In this document: one piece after another, positions 15,998 through 27,560 of the stretch
How positions within the stretch are numbered: position 1 is the stretch's first letter
Layout: each line of letters starts with the position of its first letter
NCBI GenBank assembly: GCA_030426395.1
Contig: JAUHYE010000014.1
Coordinates: 1 to 48,685, forward strand
Origin: Phycisphaerae bacterium
GTDB lineage: Bacteria; Planctomycetota; Phycisphaerae; Phycisphaerales; UBA1924
Reading direction: 5' to 3'
Length of the DNA stretch: 48,685 nucleotides
The notes under the pieces: model-generated
The model's input: only the letters and a program-made list of their open reading frames with translations
The model's database searches: none
What the model was told of the DNA's origin: nothing
Made by a program: the position numbers and the translations under genes

Positions 15998-17377
15998 TCA
16001 CGCCGCCGGGATCTGCCGCGGGCGGACCTCCATCGAGGCCAGAGCCTGGGTGATCGCCGCCAGGTGGGCCTCCTGATCGCCCTCGACCCGGCTGAGGTAG
16101 TCGCCGATGGCCCGCGTCCATGCCTTGGCGCCGTCCTGGGGGCCAAGTTCGGCCAGCCCCTCACCCGCCAGGATGAGCGCCGGGCTCGCGGTGTGGGTCT
16201 GCTGGCCGGCGATCTCGATCGCGGCCCGCTGGGCCTTGGCCATCGCCTCGGCGACGACGAGGCTGGAGTGGGACAGGTACGCCCGCTCGCGGGCAGCGTT
16301 GCCTAGCGCGTCACGCCAGGGGGCGTCCATGAGCAGACCCCCGAGGGCACGCGCGAGCGCCTCGGCCTCGGCCGGCATGCGCAGGCCCGAAACGCCGTGC
16401 ACCACCTCGAGCGCACACAACGGGTCGACCGCCAGCACCAGCGGCGTGCCGGTAGCCATGGCCTCGAACACTGCGGGCGGGTTGGTCTCGCTGGTGGCCG
16501 TGTACACCATTAACGCACACTGGTGCAAGGCGAGGTTGGCCTCCTCGGCCGTCGGGCTGGCGACGATTTCCAGCGGAACTTCCAGCTCTTCGGCTTGGGC
16601 CTTAAGCATGGCCGCCTCGGGCCCGGCCATGAGAATGCGCAGCTTGGCCTTGGGGTAGTCGGTCTTGCGCAGGTACGCCACGGCGTCGATCGCCAGGTTC
16701 AGCCTGGCCCGCTTCGTCGCAGGGCCGAACGCCAGGATCAGGTCGTCGTCGCGCTGCTCGGCGTGGGCTCGGCAGGTGTCGGCCAGCACCGGCATGGGCA
16801 CCACCCGGACACGCTCGGCCGGCAGGTTGAACCGCCACACCAGGTCGTCGGCCACCGGCCCGCACCCCGCCAGCACGACATGGGCCGACGTGCACGCGAG
16901 TTGCTCGCGGTACGCCGCCTCGAGCGCCGCCCGCGACGTGGGCCCGAACTCGCAGATCGACTGGCGGCTCCACAGGTCGGCGCCCTCGGCCAACAAGGCG
17001 GTCTTCACGCCGGCCTGGGTCAGGGCGCCGGTCACCGAGAGGGCCGTCGGCGCGGCCATCAGCCCCACCGCCTGCACCACCGCGGTCTTGCACCCCTTGA
17101 GCAACTCGGCCACCTTGCCCGCGGCGCGATCCTGGTGCTCGTGGGCCAGCGTGCCCCGGTCGTCGCACACGCACTCGGCCCCGAGCCCCTTGGCCAGCTC
17201 GACAGCCTTTTGCGCCTCGTCGCCGCGATCGTGGGAGACGATCACCATCCGCCCGTGCTGGCGACCCATGGCCGTCCAGAGCGAGCGGTGCTGCTCGAGC
17301 GTGCCATTGCGGTCGAGGTGGACGAGCGGCGAGCCCTCGTCGAGCACGAGTACCAGTGCGTCGGAGATGTGGTCCAT
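15998..17377 (-). CDS. Glycosyltransferase, GT-B fold (family 4-like)
   Basis: The 459-residue product has a GT-B layout. The C-terminal half shows DDLILAFGPATKRARLNLAI at the domain junction, KLRILMAGPE, then YTATSETNPPAVFEAMATGT with the E-x7-E-like donor-binding motif, and LVLAVDPLCALEVVHG. The N-terminal acceptor half contains the HVVLAGCGPVADDLVW stretch. Sugar donor and acceptor are unknown. The start is the ATG at 17377 rather than an upstream frame extension at 17458. It is divergent from the cytidylyltransferase/kinase fusion (73-bp gap) and close to the PilZ gene, forming a polysaccharide-related neighbourhood. Confidence 0.82.
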   Translation of the reverse strand: MDHISDALVLVLDEGSPLVHLDRNGTLEQHRSLWTAMGRQHGRMVIVSHDRGDEAQKAVELAKGLGAECVCDDRGTLAHEHQDRAAGKVAELLKGCKTAVVQAVGLMAAPTALSVTGALTQAGVKTALLAEGADLWSRQSICEFGPTSRAALEAAYREQLACTSAHVVLAGCGPVADDLVWRFNLPAERVRVVPMPVLADTCRAHAEQRDDDLILAFGPATKRARLNLAIDAVAYLRKTDYPKAKLRILMAGPEAAMLKAQAEELEVPLEIVASPTAEEANLALHQCALMVYTATSETNPPAVFEAMATGTPLVLAVDPLCALEVVHGVSGLRMPAEAEALARALGGLLMDAPWRDALGNAARERAYLSHSSLVVAEAMAKAQRAAIEIAGQQTHTASPALILAGEGLAELGPQDGAKAWTRAIGDYLSRVEGDQEAHLAAITQALASMEVRPRQIPAA

Positions 17378-17450
17378 GTCTGAGGTTCCCCGTAGAGGTG
17401 AATTCTGCCCTGGATCGCCAGGAACGCAGGCGGGAGGCCCGATCGGCTCC

Positions 17451-19160
17451 ATGACCAACTTCGGCCCTTTCTACCCGGACCTTCACTTCACTCGCCCCAT
17501 CATCGGTGCCGATAAGCCTTGTGTGAGCCCTTCCACCCCCCATCCGGCCATCCTGAGCCGCGCGGACCTGCTGGCCTGGCGACAAAGCCTGCGAGATCGC
17601 GGCCTGCGGGTCGTCCAGTGCCACGGCTGCTTCGACATCGTGCACCCCGGCCACGTGCGGCATTTGCGATGGGCCCGGGCCCAGGGCGACGCGCTCCTGG
17701 TCACCATCACCGCCGACATGGGCATCAATAAGGGTGTGGGCCGCCCGCTCATCCCCCACGACCTGAGGGCCGAGAACCTCGCGTCGCTCGACATGGTCGA
17801 CGCCGTCCACATCGTCGACGAGCCGACCGCCGAGGGAATCCTGCGGGCCGTCGAGCCCGACGTGTACGTGAAGGGCCGTGAGTACGAATCGAACAACGAC
17901 CCGCGCTTCGCCGCCGAACGCGCCGCCGTCGAGCACGCGGGCGGGCGCGTGGTGTTCAGCTCAGGTGACATCGTGTTCAGTTCGTCGGCCCTCATCGCTG
18001 CCCTCGAGAGTGGGCGCGACACCGGAGTGGACGCACCGACCGGCGCGCTCGCGCAGCTCCTCCGCCGCCCGGGCATGGGTGCCGATGATCTTGCTTCGGT
18101 GCTCGACGCCGCGCAGGGCAAGAGCGTGCTGGTGATCGGCGAGGCGATCGAAGAGGTCTATCGCGTCTGCCAGTCGCCACAGATCGGCACGCGCGAGCCC
18201 GTGATGACATTGCGCCCCGCCGGCGAGCGTCGCTTCGATGCCGGGGCCGCGGGTGTAGCGATGCAGTTCGCCGCGATGGGCATGACGCCCACGCTGCTCA
18301 CATGCCCGCCGGAGGGTGACAGCGGCCGGCGGTTCGCAGAACGGTTGCGATTGTCGGGCGTCGAGCTTGCGCTACTACCCACCACACCCGACTCGCTGCT
18401 CGTCGAGCACTACATCGCCGGCGCGCAGAAATTGATGACCGTCGACCACGCGCGGCCCATCGCCGCCGACACAATGCTGAGATCAGCACTCACGACGAGC
18501 GTGCGCGAGTTCGCCGACGCGTTCGACGCCGTTTGCATCGCCGACCAGGGCCTCGGGTTGTTGGCCGGTCCGATTTCACGCACCATCAGCGAACTTCTGC
18601 GTGAGCGTTCGAGCATCCTCACAACGAGCGCGCAGGGCCGGAGCGCAAGCCCGCTGGCCATCCGCCACGCCGACATGCTGTGCGCAGGCGAGCAGGACCT
18701 CCGCCGCGCCGTCGCGAACCCCAGCGGCAGCCTGACCTCCGCCGCGTGGTCGGCCATGGACGCTGCCCAGGCCGCATCGGCCATCGTGGGTCTCGGTCCG
18801 GAAGGCCTGCTGGCGTTCGACCGCCTGCCCGAGCCACTCGACACCGGCGACGGCTGGCCCAGCCGCGTGCGTGCCCAACCGGTACCGAGCCTGTCGCCGC
18901 TCTCGCTTGACGCCGCCGGCGCCGACGCGGCCGTGCTGGCCGCCGCAACGCTCGCATTGGTTGGCGTGCGAGATCGAGACCCTTCGACCGCACTCACGAT
19001 CGCCGCCCTGTTCGGAGCGTGCGCGGAATCGTCCGCCGTCTCGCGCCCGGGGTACGCCACCGTGTCTCGCGAGGATCTGTCCACCGCGCTCGCTCGCCTG
19101 CACCGCTCGCACCTTGTGTATCGCGAAGCAACCCAGCTCTCGGGCAAGGCCGCCTCGTGA
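17451..19160 (+). CDS. Cytidylyltransferase fused to a degenerate PfkB-like kinase domain (HldE-like, reversed order)
   Basis: The 569-residue protein starts with a nucleotidyltransferase domain: GCFDIVHPGHVRHLRWA holds the HxGH motif, followed by RPLIPHDLRAENLASLDMVD and VKGREYESN, as in the RfaE2/HldE C-terminal domain. Residues from about 225 on (SVLVIGEAIEEVYRVCQ, AAGVAMQFAAMGM) resemble a PfkB sugar kinase. The order is the reverse of E. coli HldE. The kinase signature DTTGAGD is reduced to DAAGADAA, so the kinase is probably weak or inactive. The ATG at 17451 with GGGAGG upstream is used; GTG at 17523 is an alternative. It overlaps the next gene at GTGA. A role in sugar-nucleotide synthesis for the adjacent glycosyltransferases is inferred. 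Confidence 0.82.
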   Translation: MTNFGPFYPDLHFTRPIIGADKPCVSPSTPHPAILSRADLLAWRQSLRDRGLRVVQCHGCFDIVHPGHVRHLRWARAQGDALLVTITADMGINKGVGRPLIPHDLRAENLASLDMVDAVHIVDEPTAEGILRAVEPDVYVKGREYESNNDPRFAAERAAVEHAGGRVVFSSGDIVFSSSALIAALESGRDTGVDAPTGALAQLLRRPGMGADDLASVLDAAQGKSVLVIGEAIEEVYRVCQSPQIGTREPVMTLRPAGERRFDAGAAGVAMQFAAMGMTPTLLTCPPEGDSGRRFAERLRLSGVELALLPTTPDSLLVEHYIAGAQKLMTVDHARPIAADTMLRSALTTSVREFADAFDAVCIADQGLGLLAGPISRTISELLRERSSILTTSAQGRSASPLAIRHADMLCAGEQDLRRAVANPSGSLTSAAWSAMDAAQAASAIVGLGPEGLLAFDRLPEPLDTGDGWPSRVRAQPVPSLSPLSLDAAGADAAVLAAATLALVGVRDRDPSTALTIAALFGACAESSAVSRPGYATVSREDLSTALARLHRSHLVYREATQLSGKAAS

Positions 19161-20284
19161 CGCCAATCAGCTACGTCACCTGCACGCGCAACCGCGCCGC
19201 CGAACTGACCGCCACCATCCGCCGGCTCGACGAGTTGCACAGTGGCCATTGCGAGCCCGTCGAGTTCGTGATCGCCGACAATGGTTCGGACGTGCCGGTA
19301 CTCGACAGCCTACCCGAAACAAGCATTCCCGTGCGCGTTGTTCGCCTACCCGGAAACATCGGCGCCGCCGCGCGAAACCACGCCGCTGCCGAAGCCGAGC
19401 ACGACTGGCTCGTGATGCTCGACGACGACAGCGCGCCAAAGGATCTCGGACATCTTGATATTCTTGCGAAGGCGCACGAAAACACCGCCGTCGTCACCGC
19501 CGACATCACCCTGCCCGACGGCTCGCGCGAGCGGGGCGGGCTCCCGGAAGTTCTCGTCGGCTGCGGCGCGGCCATCCGCAAGCGGGCCTACCTCGACGCG
19601 GGCGGCTACGACCCCAGCTTCTTCTTCGCTGCCGAGGAGCCCGACCTTTGCGCCCGCATCATTGCCGCCGGATGGCGTGTTGAAGCGAGCCCCTGGTTCC
19701 GCGTGCTGCACCACAAGACCCCGACCAACCGCGACCTGAACCGCATGATCCGGCTGCTGACACGCAACCAGGGCGTCATCGTCGAACGCACCACGCCCGA
19801 GTACGACCGGGGCTTCCTGCGTCGCGACCACATCCGCCGCTGCGCGTGGATCGCCAACAAGGAAAACGCGACGGCGGGTTTCCGCCAAGGCCTCGCCGAG
19901 CTTCGGACCATCCGCCACACCCTCAAACGCGAACCGCTCAGCGACCTCCACTACGAACGCTTCGTCGGCCTCCATCACGCACGCGAAGCCGTGCAACAGG
20001 ATCGGTTCGATACGGCTTGCATTGTGCACGAGGGTAAGCACGCCTGGGCCGTGCGGCGGGCCCTCGCCGAAGCAGGCATCAGATGCGTCGGTGCGAGCGA
20101 GGCCGACCGCTTGGTGATTGGCACACTCTCGCCGGGGCCTATGCTCGATGCGCTGGCGGGGCTACGGGCCGCGGGCGAAGCTGAGCGTGCCCTCGCACCG
20201 TGGATCGAAGCGCCCTATCTGCTCGACTGCGCTACCCGCCAACCCGAAGCCGCAGCGCCCGCTCGAGCAAAGATCCGCGCGTAG
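19157..20284 (+). CDS. Glycosyltransferase family 2 with C-terminal extension
   Basis: This 375-residue protein begins at a GTG overlapping the previous stop (GTGA), so it is translationally coupled to the fusion enzyme. The GT-A features are ISYVTCTRNRAAELTATIRR, FVIADNGSD, GNIGAAARNHAAAEA, the donor/metal motif MLDDDSAP and a late EEPDLCARIIAAGW. After about residue 230 comes an extension (KHAWAVRRALAEAGIRC, ADRLVIGTLSPGPM) that looks like a small Rossmann-type unit of unknown role. Donor and acceptor are unknown. Its last 53 bp overlap the convergent Nudix gene. Confidence 0.87.
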   Translation: MTPISYVTCTRNRAAELTATIRRLDELHSGHCEPVEFVIADNGSDVPVLDSLPETSIPVRVVRLPGNIGAAARNHAAAEAEHDWLVMLDDDSAPKDLGHLDILAKAHENTAVVTADITLPDGSRERGGLPEVLVGCGAAIRKRAYLDAGGYDPSFFFAAEEPDLCARIIAAGWRVEASPWFRVLHHKTPTNRDLNRMIRLLTRNQGVIVERTTPEYDRGFLRRDHIRRCAWIANKENATAGFRQGLAELRTIRHTLKREPLSDLHYERFVGLHHAREAVQQDRFDTACIVHEGKHAWAVRRALAEAGIRCVGASEADRLVIGTLSPGPMLDALAGLRAAGEAERALAPWIEAPYLLDCATRQPEAAAPARAKIRA

Positions 20285-20723
20285 CCAGCAGGTGCGTCGC
20301 TTCTTCACACGCACGGCATTGCCCGGGCCACATGAACATCTCACGGACACTGGACACTTCGACCCACCGATGCGAGTCGTGCGCATCATCACCAGATAAA
20401 TCGGGCTCCCACAGCCCGTCCACCAGCACCAGAAGCCTCGGCGACAGCACCACCGCGTCAAGCGCCGCCACGAAATAGGGGTGCACCTCCTCGAGCTGCC
20501 AGAAGCCGAGCCACGCCAGATCAGCCGCTCGCAACCCGACCTCTTCGCCCAACTCACGAACTGCCGTCTGCACCGCGCTCTCGCCGGCTTCGACGTGTCC
20601 CATCACCGGCTGCCACGTGCCAGCCATGGGCTCGGCCGTGCGACGCAATTGCAAAAACTCAACAGCCCCACTGCGCTCGCGCGCAACATACACATCGACG
20701 AGATCGGCGCGAATGCCAGGCAC
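20232..20723 (-). CDS. Nudix hydrolase, translationally coupled to pabB
   Basis: A 163-residue Nudix protein. The box GHVEAGESAVQTAVRELGEE followed by VGL fits G-x5-E-x7-REUXEEXGU exactly, so it should hydrolyse a nucleoside diphosphate-X substrate. TWQPVMGHVEAGE resembles the corresponding part of NudB-type dihydroneopterin triphosphate pyrophosphatases. The frame has no ATG; GTG at 20723 shares its first base with the pabB stop (TAGTG), which implies coupling to the folate gene pabB and makes a folate role plausible but unproven. The C-terminus overlaps the convergent GT2 gene by 53 bp. Confidence 0.85.
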   Translation of the reverse strand: MPGIRADLVDVYVARERSGAVEFLQLRRTAEPMAGTWQPVMGHVEAGESAVQTAVRELGEEVGLRAADLAWLGFWQLEEVHPYFVAALDAVVLSPRLLVLVDGLWEPDLSGDDAHDSHRWVEVSSVREMFMWPGQCRACEEATHLLATRGSLLERALRLRVGG

Positions 20724-21952
20724 TACGCGTCGTCCTCGATGATCGCCCCCACCGCCCTCAACGGCCCGGCCTTGGCCAGCGTCTCGGCCCACTCCAACTC
20801 GGGATCGCTCTCGGCCACGATGCCCGCCCCCACCGAGTAGCGAATCTCGTTCCCCACGATGACCGCCGTGCGGATGCCCACGGCCAGCTCGGCATTCCCG
20901 TGCTCGTCGATGAAACCAATGGCTCCGCAGTATGGCCCACGCGGTGTGGGCTCCATCTCGTGGATCACCTGCATCGCGCGCACCTTCGGGGCGCCCGTGA
21001 TCGACCCCGCCGGCAGCAACGCTCGCAACGCTTCGTCGAGCGCCAACCCATCACGCAGCCGCCCGCTCACCCGCGCGCTCGCCTGCCACACGCCGCCCTC
21101 GCTGGGTCCGTGATGCACCAGCATCCGCGGCTCATCAACTCGAACAGAACCGATGTCGCTCACACGCCCCAGGTCGTTGCGCATCAGATCGACAATCATC
21201 GCCAGTTCGGCTTTGTCCTTCTCCGTGTCACGCAATTCATCCAAGCCCGCGTCGGTGCCAACACGGGTTCCCTTCATCGGCTCGGTCGTCAGCGTTCGAG
21301 AGCAGGCGTCGTACCGCAGCAGCAACTCCGGGCTCAGGCTCAGCACCGCCCTCCGCCTCCCGTCGGCCAAGGGCGGCAACTCGAGATAACACCCCATTGC
21401 CGGCGATGAAGCCCGAGCCAACTCAGCGAACAACGCCCGAGGGCAGCCCCCAAACTCGCCTACCAGGGCGTGCGTCAGATTCACCTGGTACATGTCGCCG
21501 GCATGGATCAGTTCGACCGCCCGCGCAACGGCGGCGATGTACCGCTCCCGCCCCCACACGCTCCGCATCGCGCCAAGCTGATACGAACCCTGCCCGTCCT
21601 CTCGCTCGCGCGATGGACCCGTTGGTCCCAGAGCCATCCACCCACCAAACCCCCACGCCGCATCCGGGCTCGCGCCGGATGGCAACGCCCCAGGCCGCGC
21701 CGCCGTGCTCGTGGGCTCCAATTCGTGCCCGACCTCATACGACACGAACCCCGCGAACGAGCCTTTCTCCGTGGGGATCAGCGAATCCGAAGTTACGTCC
21801 TGCCACACCCCGCACCCATGCACCGACACCCGATCCCCGCGCACAATCGTGGCTATCGGACGTTCCGCGTCGGCGTTCAGTAGCCGGTTCCACGCCGAAG
21901 CTTCGTTCACCGGGCCTCTGGCAGAATCAGTAGGTGCGGTCGTCACGGGCAA
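20723..21952 (-). CDS. pabB: Aminodeoxychorismate synthase component I
   Basis: This 409-residue chorismate-using enzyme forms 4-amino-4-deoxychorismate for p-aminobenzoate and folate. EPMKGTR contains the Lys that marks PabB (TrpE has Ala there). Other family stretches are YQVNLTHAL, LSLSPELLLRYD, EKDKAELAMIVDLMRNDLGR, PAGSITGAPKVRAMQVI, YCGAIGFID and SVGAGIVAESDPE. No ATG start exists; the TTG at 21952 is preceded by AGAGGA with 5-nt spacing, and GTG at 21946 is the alternative. The Nudix gene follows with a one-base overlap. It is divergent from ppdK (143 bp). Confidence 0.92.
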   Translation of the reverse strand: MPVTTAPTDSARGPVNEASAWNRLLNADAERPIATIVRGDRVSVHGCGVWQDVTSDSLIPTEKGSFAGFVSYEVGHELEPTSTAARPGALPSGASPDAAWGFGGWMALGPTGPSREREDGQGSYQLGAMRSVWGRERYIAAVARAVELIHAGDMYQVNLTHALVGEFGGCPRALFAELARASSPAMGCYLELPPLADGRRRAVLSLSPELLLRYDACSRTLTTEPMKGTRVGTDAGLDELRDTEKDKAELAMIVDLMRNDLGRVSDIGSVRVDEPRMLVHHGPSEGGVWQASARVSGRLRDGLALDEALRALLPAGSITGAPKVRAMQVIHEMEPTPRGPYCGAIGFIDEHGNAELAVGIRTAVIVGNEIRYSVGAGIVAESDPELEWAETLAKAGPLRAVGAIIEDDA

Positions 21953-22095
21953 AAACGTCCTCTAAGATTCAACTCCAAGCGATCGAAAACCCGCCGCCGG
22001 GCCGACCGGTGGCGAACCTTCACGCTAGGCAGGCTCGCATCGTGCGATGGGGCCTGGCGAGTATCCAACCATAAGACGAACAGGACGCGCCGCCG

Positions 22096-24843
<2,748 letters not shown>

Positions 24844-24871
24844 GCAAGCGCCCCCAATTCACACAAGCAAG

Positions 24872-24910
24872 AACGCCCGCGACTCTCAAGGCCGCGGGCG
24901 TTTCTTCTTT
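24872..24910 (+). terminator. Rho-independent terminator of ppdK
   Basis: The arms AACGCCCGCG (24872-24881) and CGCGGGCGTT (24893-24902) pair perfectly around an 11-nt loop and are followed by TCTTCTTT. Position 29 bp after the ppdK stop fits. Confidence 0.88.
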
Positions 24911-24926
24911 GCCCGGTTCACGAATT

Positions 24927-24955
24927 CCTGAAACGCGAACTACACGCGTTTCAGG
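24927..24955 (-). terminator. 11-bp perfect hairpin across the methyltransferase stop codon
   Basis: CCTGAAACGCG (24927-24937) and CGCGTTTCAGG (24945-24955) are exact inverse complements with a 7-nt loop. The right arm encodes the last residues of the minus-strand gene and the stop lies in the loop. No U-tract follows, so it is either a weak terminator or a 3' stabilising hairpin. Confidence 0.5.
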
Positions 24956-25782
24956 ATCGCCGCGCCCTTCTCGGCATTCGGCCACCGAACCTCGTACTTC
25001 TGTGTACCGGCGGTCCAGCGCCTGACGATCTCGCGTTCGCCAGCCCGACCGGCGTCGTCCACCATCACGAGCGCTCGGGCCGAGAGCTTGTGCTGGAGCA
25101 CCGGCAACGCGGGCTCCCGGGCCATCTTGTCGTCCCGGGCGGGCGGGCCATCGACCACCAGCAGGTCGATCTCGCGCGCCTCGATCGACGCCAACAGTTG
25201 CGACGTGTCGTACCAACGCCGCGTCGATCCATCGACCTTGGTCTCCACCAGCGGTGCGTCGATGATCGTGGCCCACTTCTCCAGGCCGTGGGCCGCGAGG
25301 TTGTTCCGCGTGATGGATGCGTACAGCGGCTCGTGATCGAGCGAATAGATATGAGCGCTCTCGTCGCCGATGACCTCGAGCGCATACGCCGTGAGCACCG
25401 TGGAAACACCACTGCCGAGTTCGACCACAGTCTTCGGGCGTTTGCTCAGCGTGCCCGACACGATCTCACGCGCGAAATCCGGCGACATCACGTGCCCCCG
25501 CATCGCCGGCAAAGGGGTTCGGATCGGCAAGGTCGCATACAGGCCTGCCAATGCCTCGGCCTGCTCGTAGTGCGCCACCGCGCCCTCCTGCAAGTGCCGC
25601 ATGATGCGGAGCAGGATCCATACCGCGGCACCGACCGCGCCGGCCGCGATCACCGCCGGCGCATACGCGCCAACACCCAGAACAACGAGCACTGCGGTGA
25701 CCAAGAGCCCACCAACAAGCATGGCGGCCGCGATGGCCGCCGCCCGCTTGCGGTCCGAGACGATCGTGGCGTGTGGAACCAT
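24940..25782 (-). CDS. Membrane-anchored class I SAM-dependent methyltransferase
   Basis: The 280-residue protein has two hydrophobic segments (AAAIAAAMLVGGLLVTAVLV and YAPAVIAAGAVGAAVWILL) within the first 65 residues, then a Rossmann methyltransferase domain. Motif I is VVELGSGVSTVLTAYA, followed by IYSLDHEPLYA with the acidic residue that binds the SAM ribose, ATIIDAPL and DLLVVDGPPARDD. The general layout resembles class I O-methyltransferases with a DGPP motif. Substrate unknown. The ATG at 25782 is the only reasonable start. A perfect hairpin overlaps its stop. Confidence 0.82.
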   Translation of the reverse strand: MVPHATIVSDRKRAAAIAAAMLVGGLLVTAVLVVLGVGAYAPAVIAAGAVGAAVWILLRIMRHLQEGAVAHYEQAEALAGLYATLPIRTPLPAMRGHVMSPDFAREIVSGTLSKRPKTVVELGSGVSTVLTAYALEVIGDESAHIYSLDHEPLYASITRNNLAAHGLEKWATIIDAPLVETKVDGSTRRWYDTSQLLASIEAREIDLLVVDGPPARDDKMAREPALPVLQHKLSARALVMVDDAGRAGEREIVRRWTAGTQKYEVRWPNAEKGAAILKRV

Positions 25783-25833
25783 AGAGAAACCCCCGAACGC
25801 CCGACCGCTCTGGCCCGACGCATCCGGGGTAGC

Positions 25834-27267
25834 TTAGTTGCCGCCGCCCTGGTTTCCACCCTGGTTGCCGCCTTGGTTGCCACCCTGGTTTCCACCTTGG
25901 TTGCCACCAGTCTGGTTGCCACCGCCCTCGGTCGTGGTGGTGGTCCGGTCGCCCTGGCTCTGCAGCGTGGTCGAGGTGCCGCTCTTGAATTCGCCGTCCA
26001 GCGCCTTCTGCACCTGCTCGGCGATATTCGTGCGGAAGGTCTCCGCGTTGTACTCGTTGAGCGTGTAGACCAGCTTGCCCTCTTGGGTCACGACGAACAC
26101 CGTGGGGAAGCTACTGACGGCGTATTCCATCGCCACCTCGTCGGCGCCGGTCGCCAGCGAGTAGGTGCCGCCGCTCTGCTTCCACGCGTCGATGCCAGCC
26201 TGCACGCGGTTACGCTCGCGCCAGGTCATGCTCAACACGCGAACGGGCTCATCCTTGAATTGCTCGGCGATCGCCTGGATGTCGCCGCGCGAGTCCTTCG
26301 ACGTGCCCGACCAGCCGGTCCAGAAGTCCAGCACCACCACGTTGCCCTCGAGGCTCTCCAGGCTCACCGTCTCGCCCTTGTCAGGGCCCTCGGCAATGGT
26401 CACCTCGAACGGCTTGGCGTTGGGGTACGTCGCCACCTGCGGCTGGCGCCCCTGCTGCGGGTTGCGCACTGTCGAGTTGAACGCGTAACCGTCCGGACGC
26501 TTGTACTCCCAGACATCCTCGGGGATCTCTTCGTTGATCGCGATGTTGGTGATCGTGTACTTCTGCACGTTGTCGGCGCCCAGCCGCGTCTCCTTGCGAC
26601 GGGGCAGGTCGGTCGCCTGGCTGATCGACCAGCGGACCACCTGGCGCTGATCGCCGAAGGAAACCTCCACCACGTCGCACACATCGTCGCCAACCGTGTC
26701 AGCGCCAATGTTCAGCGTCAGCTTCACCTCGGGCAGCGTCAACTCACGCTCGAAGGGGTTGTCGTCGGCAAATTCGGCGATCCAGCCGGTCTGCGCCACC
26801 GTCACGCTGCGGTGACGGGCCGCACGGTGGTACCGCTCGTACACGGTGCGCAGGTCGTGGGCCGTATAGGTCACGTTGGGGCCCTTGCGGAGCACGTCGA
26901 ACTCGACCCGCTCGGTCTTGGGGTTGCCCTCCTCGTCGGTCTCCATGCTGCGCACGACGACGTGGCCCTGGCGGCGGTGATCCCAGTCGCCCGCGGCACC
27001 CTCGCCCTGGCGCTTCATAAACACCGTGCACTCGAGTTCCTCGATCGTGCCAAACAGGCCGCCCTCGGCCTCGACGCTGCCGGTGTACATCAACGACTCG
27101 AGGTTCTGGATCGCCTCGCGCGACTCTTCGAGCCGCGTCCGCGCTACCTCACCCTCCTGCGCGTACGCGGGAGAAACCATGCACACCGCCGCCGACACCA
27201 TACCGGCGGCGCTCAGAACCCAGCCACCAGCCGGGACGAATTGACCTCTGCGAGCGAGCATCCTCAT
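25834..27267 (-). CDS. Exported thioredoxin-fold protein lacking the CxxC, with Gly-Asn-Gln repeat tail
   Basis: A 477-residue exported protein: signal peptide (WVLSAAGMVSAAVCMVSPAYA), a DUF-like beta domain, then from about residue 300 a TlpA/thioredoxin fold (VTIAEGPDKGETVSLESLEG, NVVVLDFWTGWSGTSKD, SFPTVFVVTQEGKLVY). Where TlpA proteins have WCxPC this one has WSGTS, so both redox cysteines are absent and disulfide chemistry is not expected. The C-terminus is a low-complexity run of GGNQ units (25837-25920) made by 12-bp repeats. GAAGGAGGC before the ATG at 27267 fixes the start. It probably lies in the periplasm and may be a binding protein. Confidence 0.82.
   Translation of the reverse strand: MRMLARRGQFVPAGGWVLSAAGMVSAAVCMVSPAYAQEGEVARTRLEESREAIQNLESLMYTGSVEAEGGLFGTIEELECTVFMKRQGEGAAGDWDHRRQGHVVVRSMETDEEGNPKTERVEFDVLRKGPNVTYTAHDLRTVYERYHRAARHRSVTVAQTGWIAEFADDNPFERELTLPEVKLTLNIGADTVGDDVCDVVEVSFGDQRQVVRWSISQATDLPRRKETRLGADNVQKYTITNIAINEEIPEDVWEYKRPDGYAFNSTVRNPQQGRQPQVATYPNAKPFEVTIAEGPDKGETVSLESLEGNVVVLDFWTGWSGTSKDSRGDIQAIAEQFKDEPVRVLSMTWRERNRVQAGIDAWKQSGGTYSLATGADEVAMEYAVSSFPTVFVVTQEGKLVYTLNEYNAETFRTNIAEQVQKALDGEFKSGTSTTLQSQGDRTTTTTEGGGNQTGGNQGGNQGGNQGGNQGGNQGGGN
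25837..25920 (-). repeat. 12-bp coding microrepeat (GGNQ units)
   Basis: Six or so 12-bp units encode GGNQ at the C-terminus of the thioredoxin-like gene. Short perfect units of this type can change number by slippage, so the tail length may vary among strains. Confidence 0.8.
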
Positions 27268-27494
27268 GCCTCCTTCGAGTCTGTTCAACTTCGGCCCATC
27301 TTCGCCCCGGGCCCTCCCCTTTGGGGCCTCGTCGGGCGGGCCGCCCCACCACCACCCAGCGATGCGCCGGGACGCCGAATCCTGCCGACCGCCGGCCAAC
27401 ACCCATCGGCTGGCCCGCATGGTATGGACCGACAGCCCGCGCAACGAATACGACCCGCCTGAGGGTCGTCCGGGCTGACTCGTTATCGGGCGTT

Positions 27495-27523
27495 TTGGGT
27501 GCCTGCCAGACACCGTGTATCAT
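27495..27523 (+). promoter_or_regulatory. Candidate sigma-70 promoter of phhA
   Basis: TTGGGT (27495-27500) and TATCAT (27518-27523) are separated by exactly 17 bp. The -10 box matches consensus at 5 of 6 positions. It would give a leader of about 30 nt to the phhA ATG at 27561. Confidence 0.5.
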
Positions 27524-27560
27524 CATCGAGAGGATCTACTTCAGCCGGAGGGCACAACGC

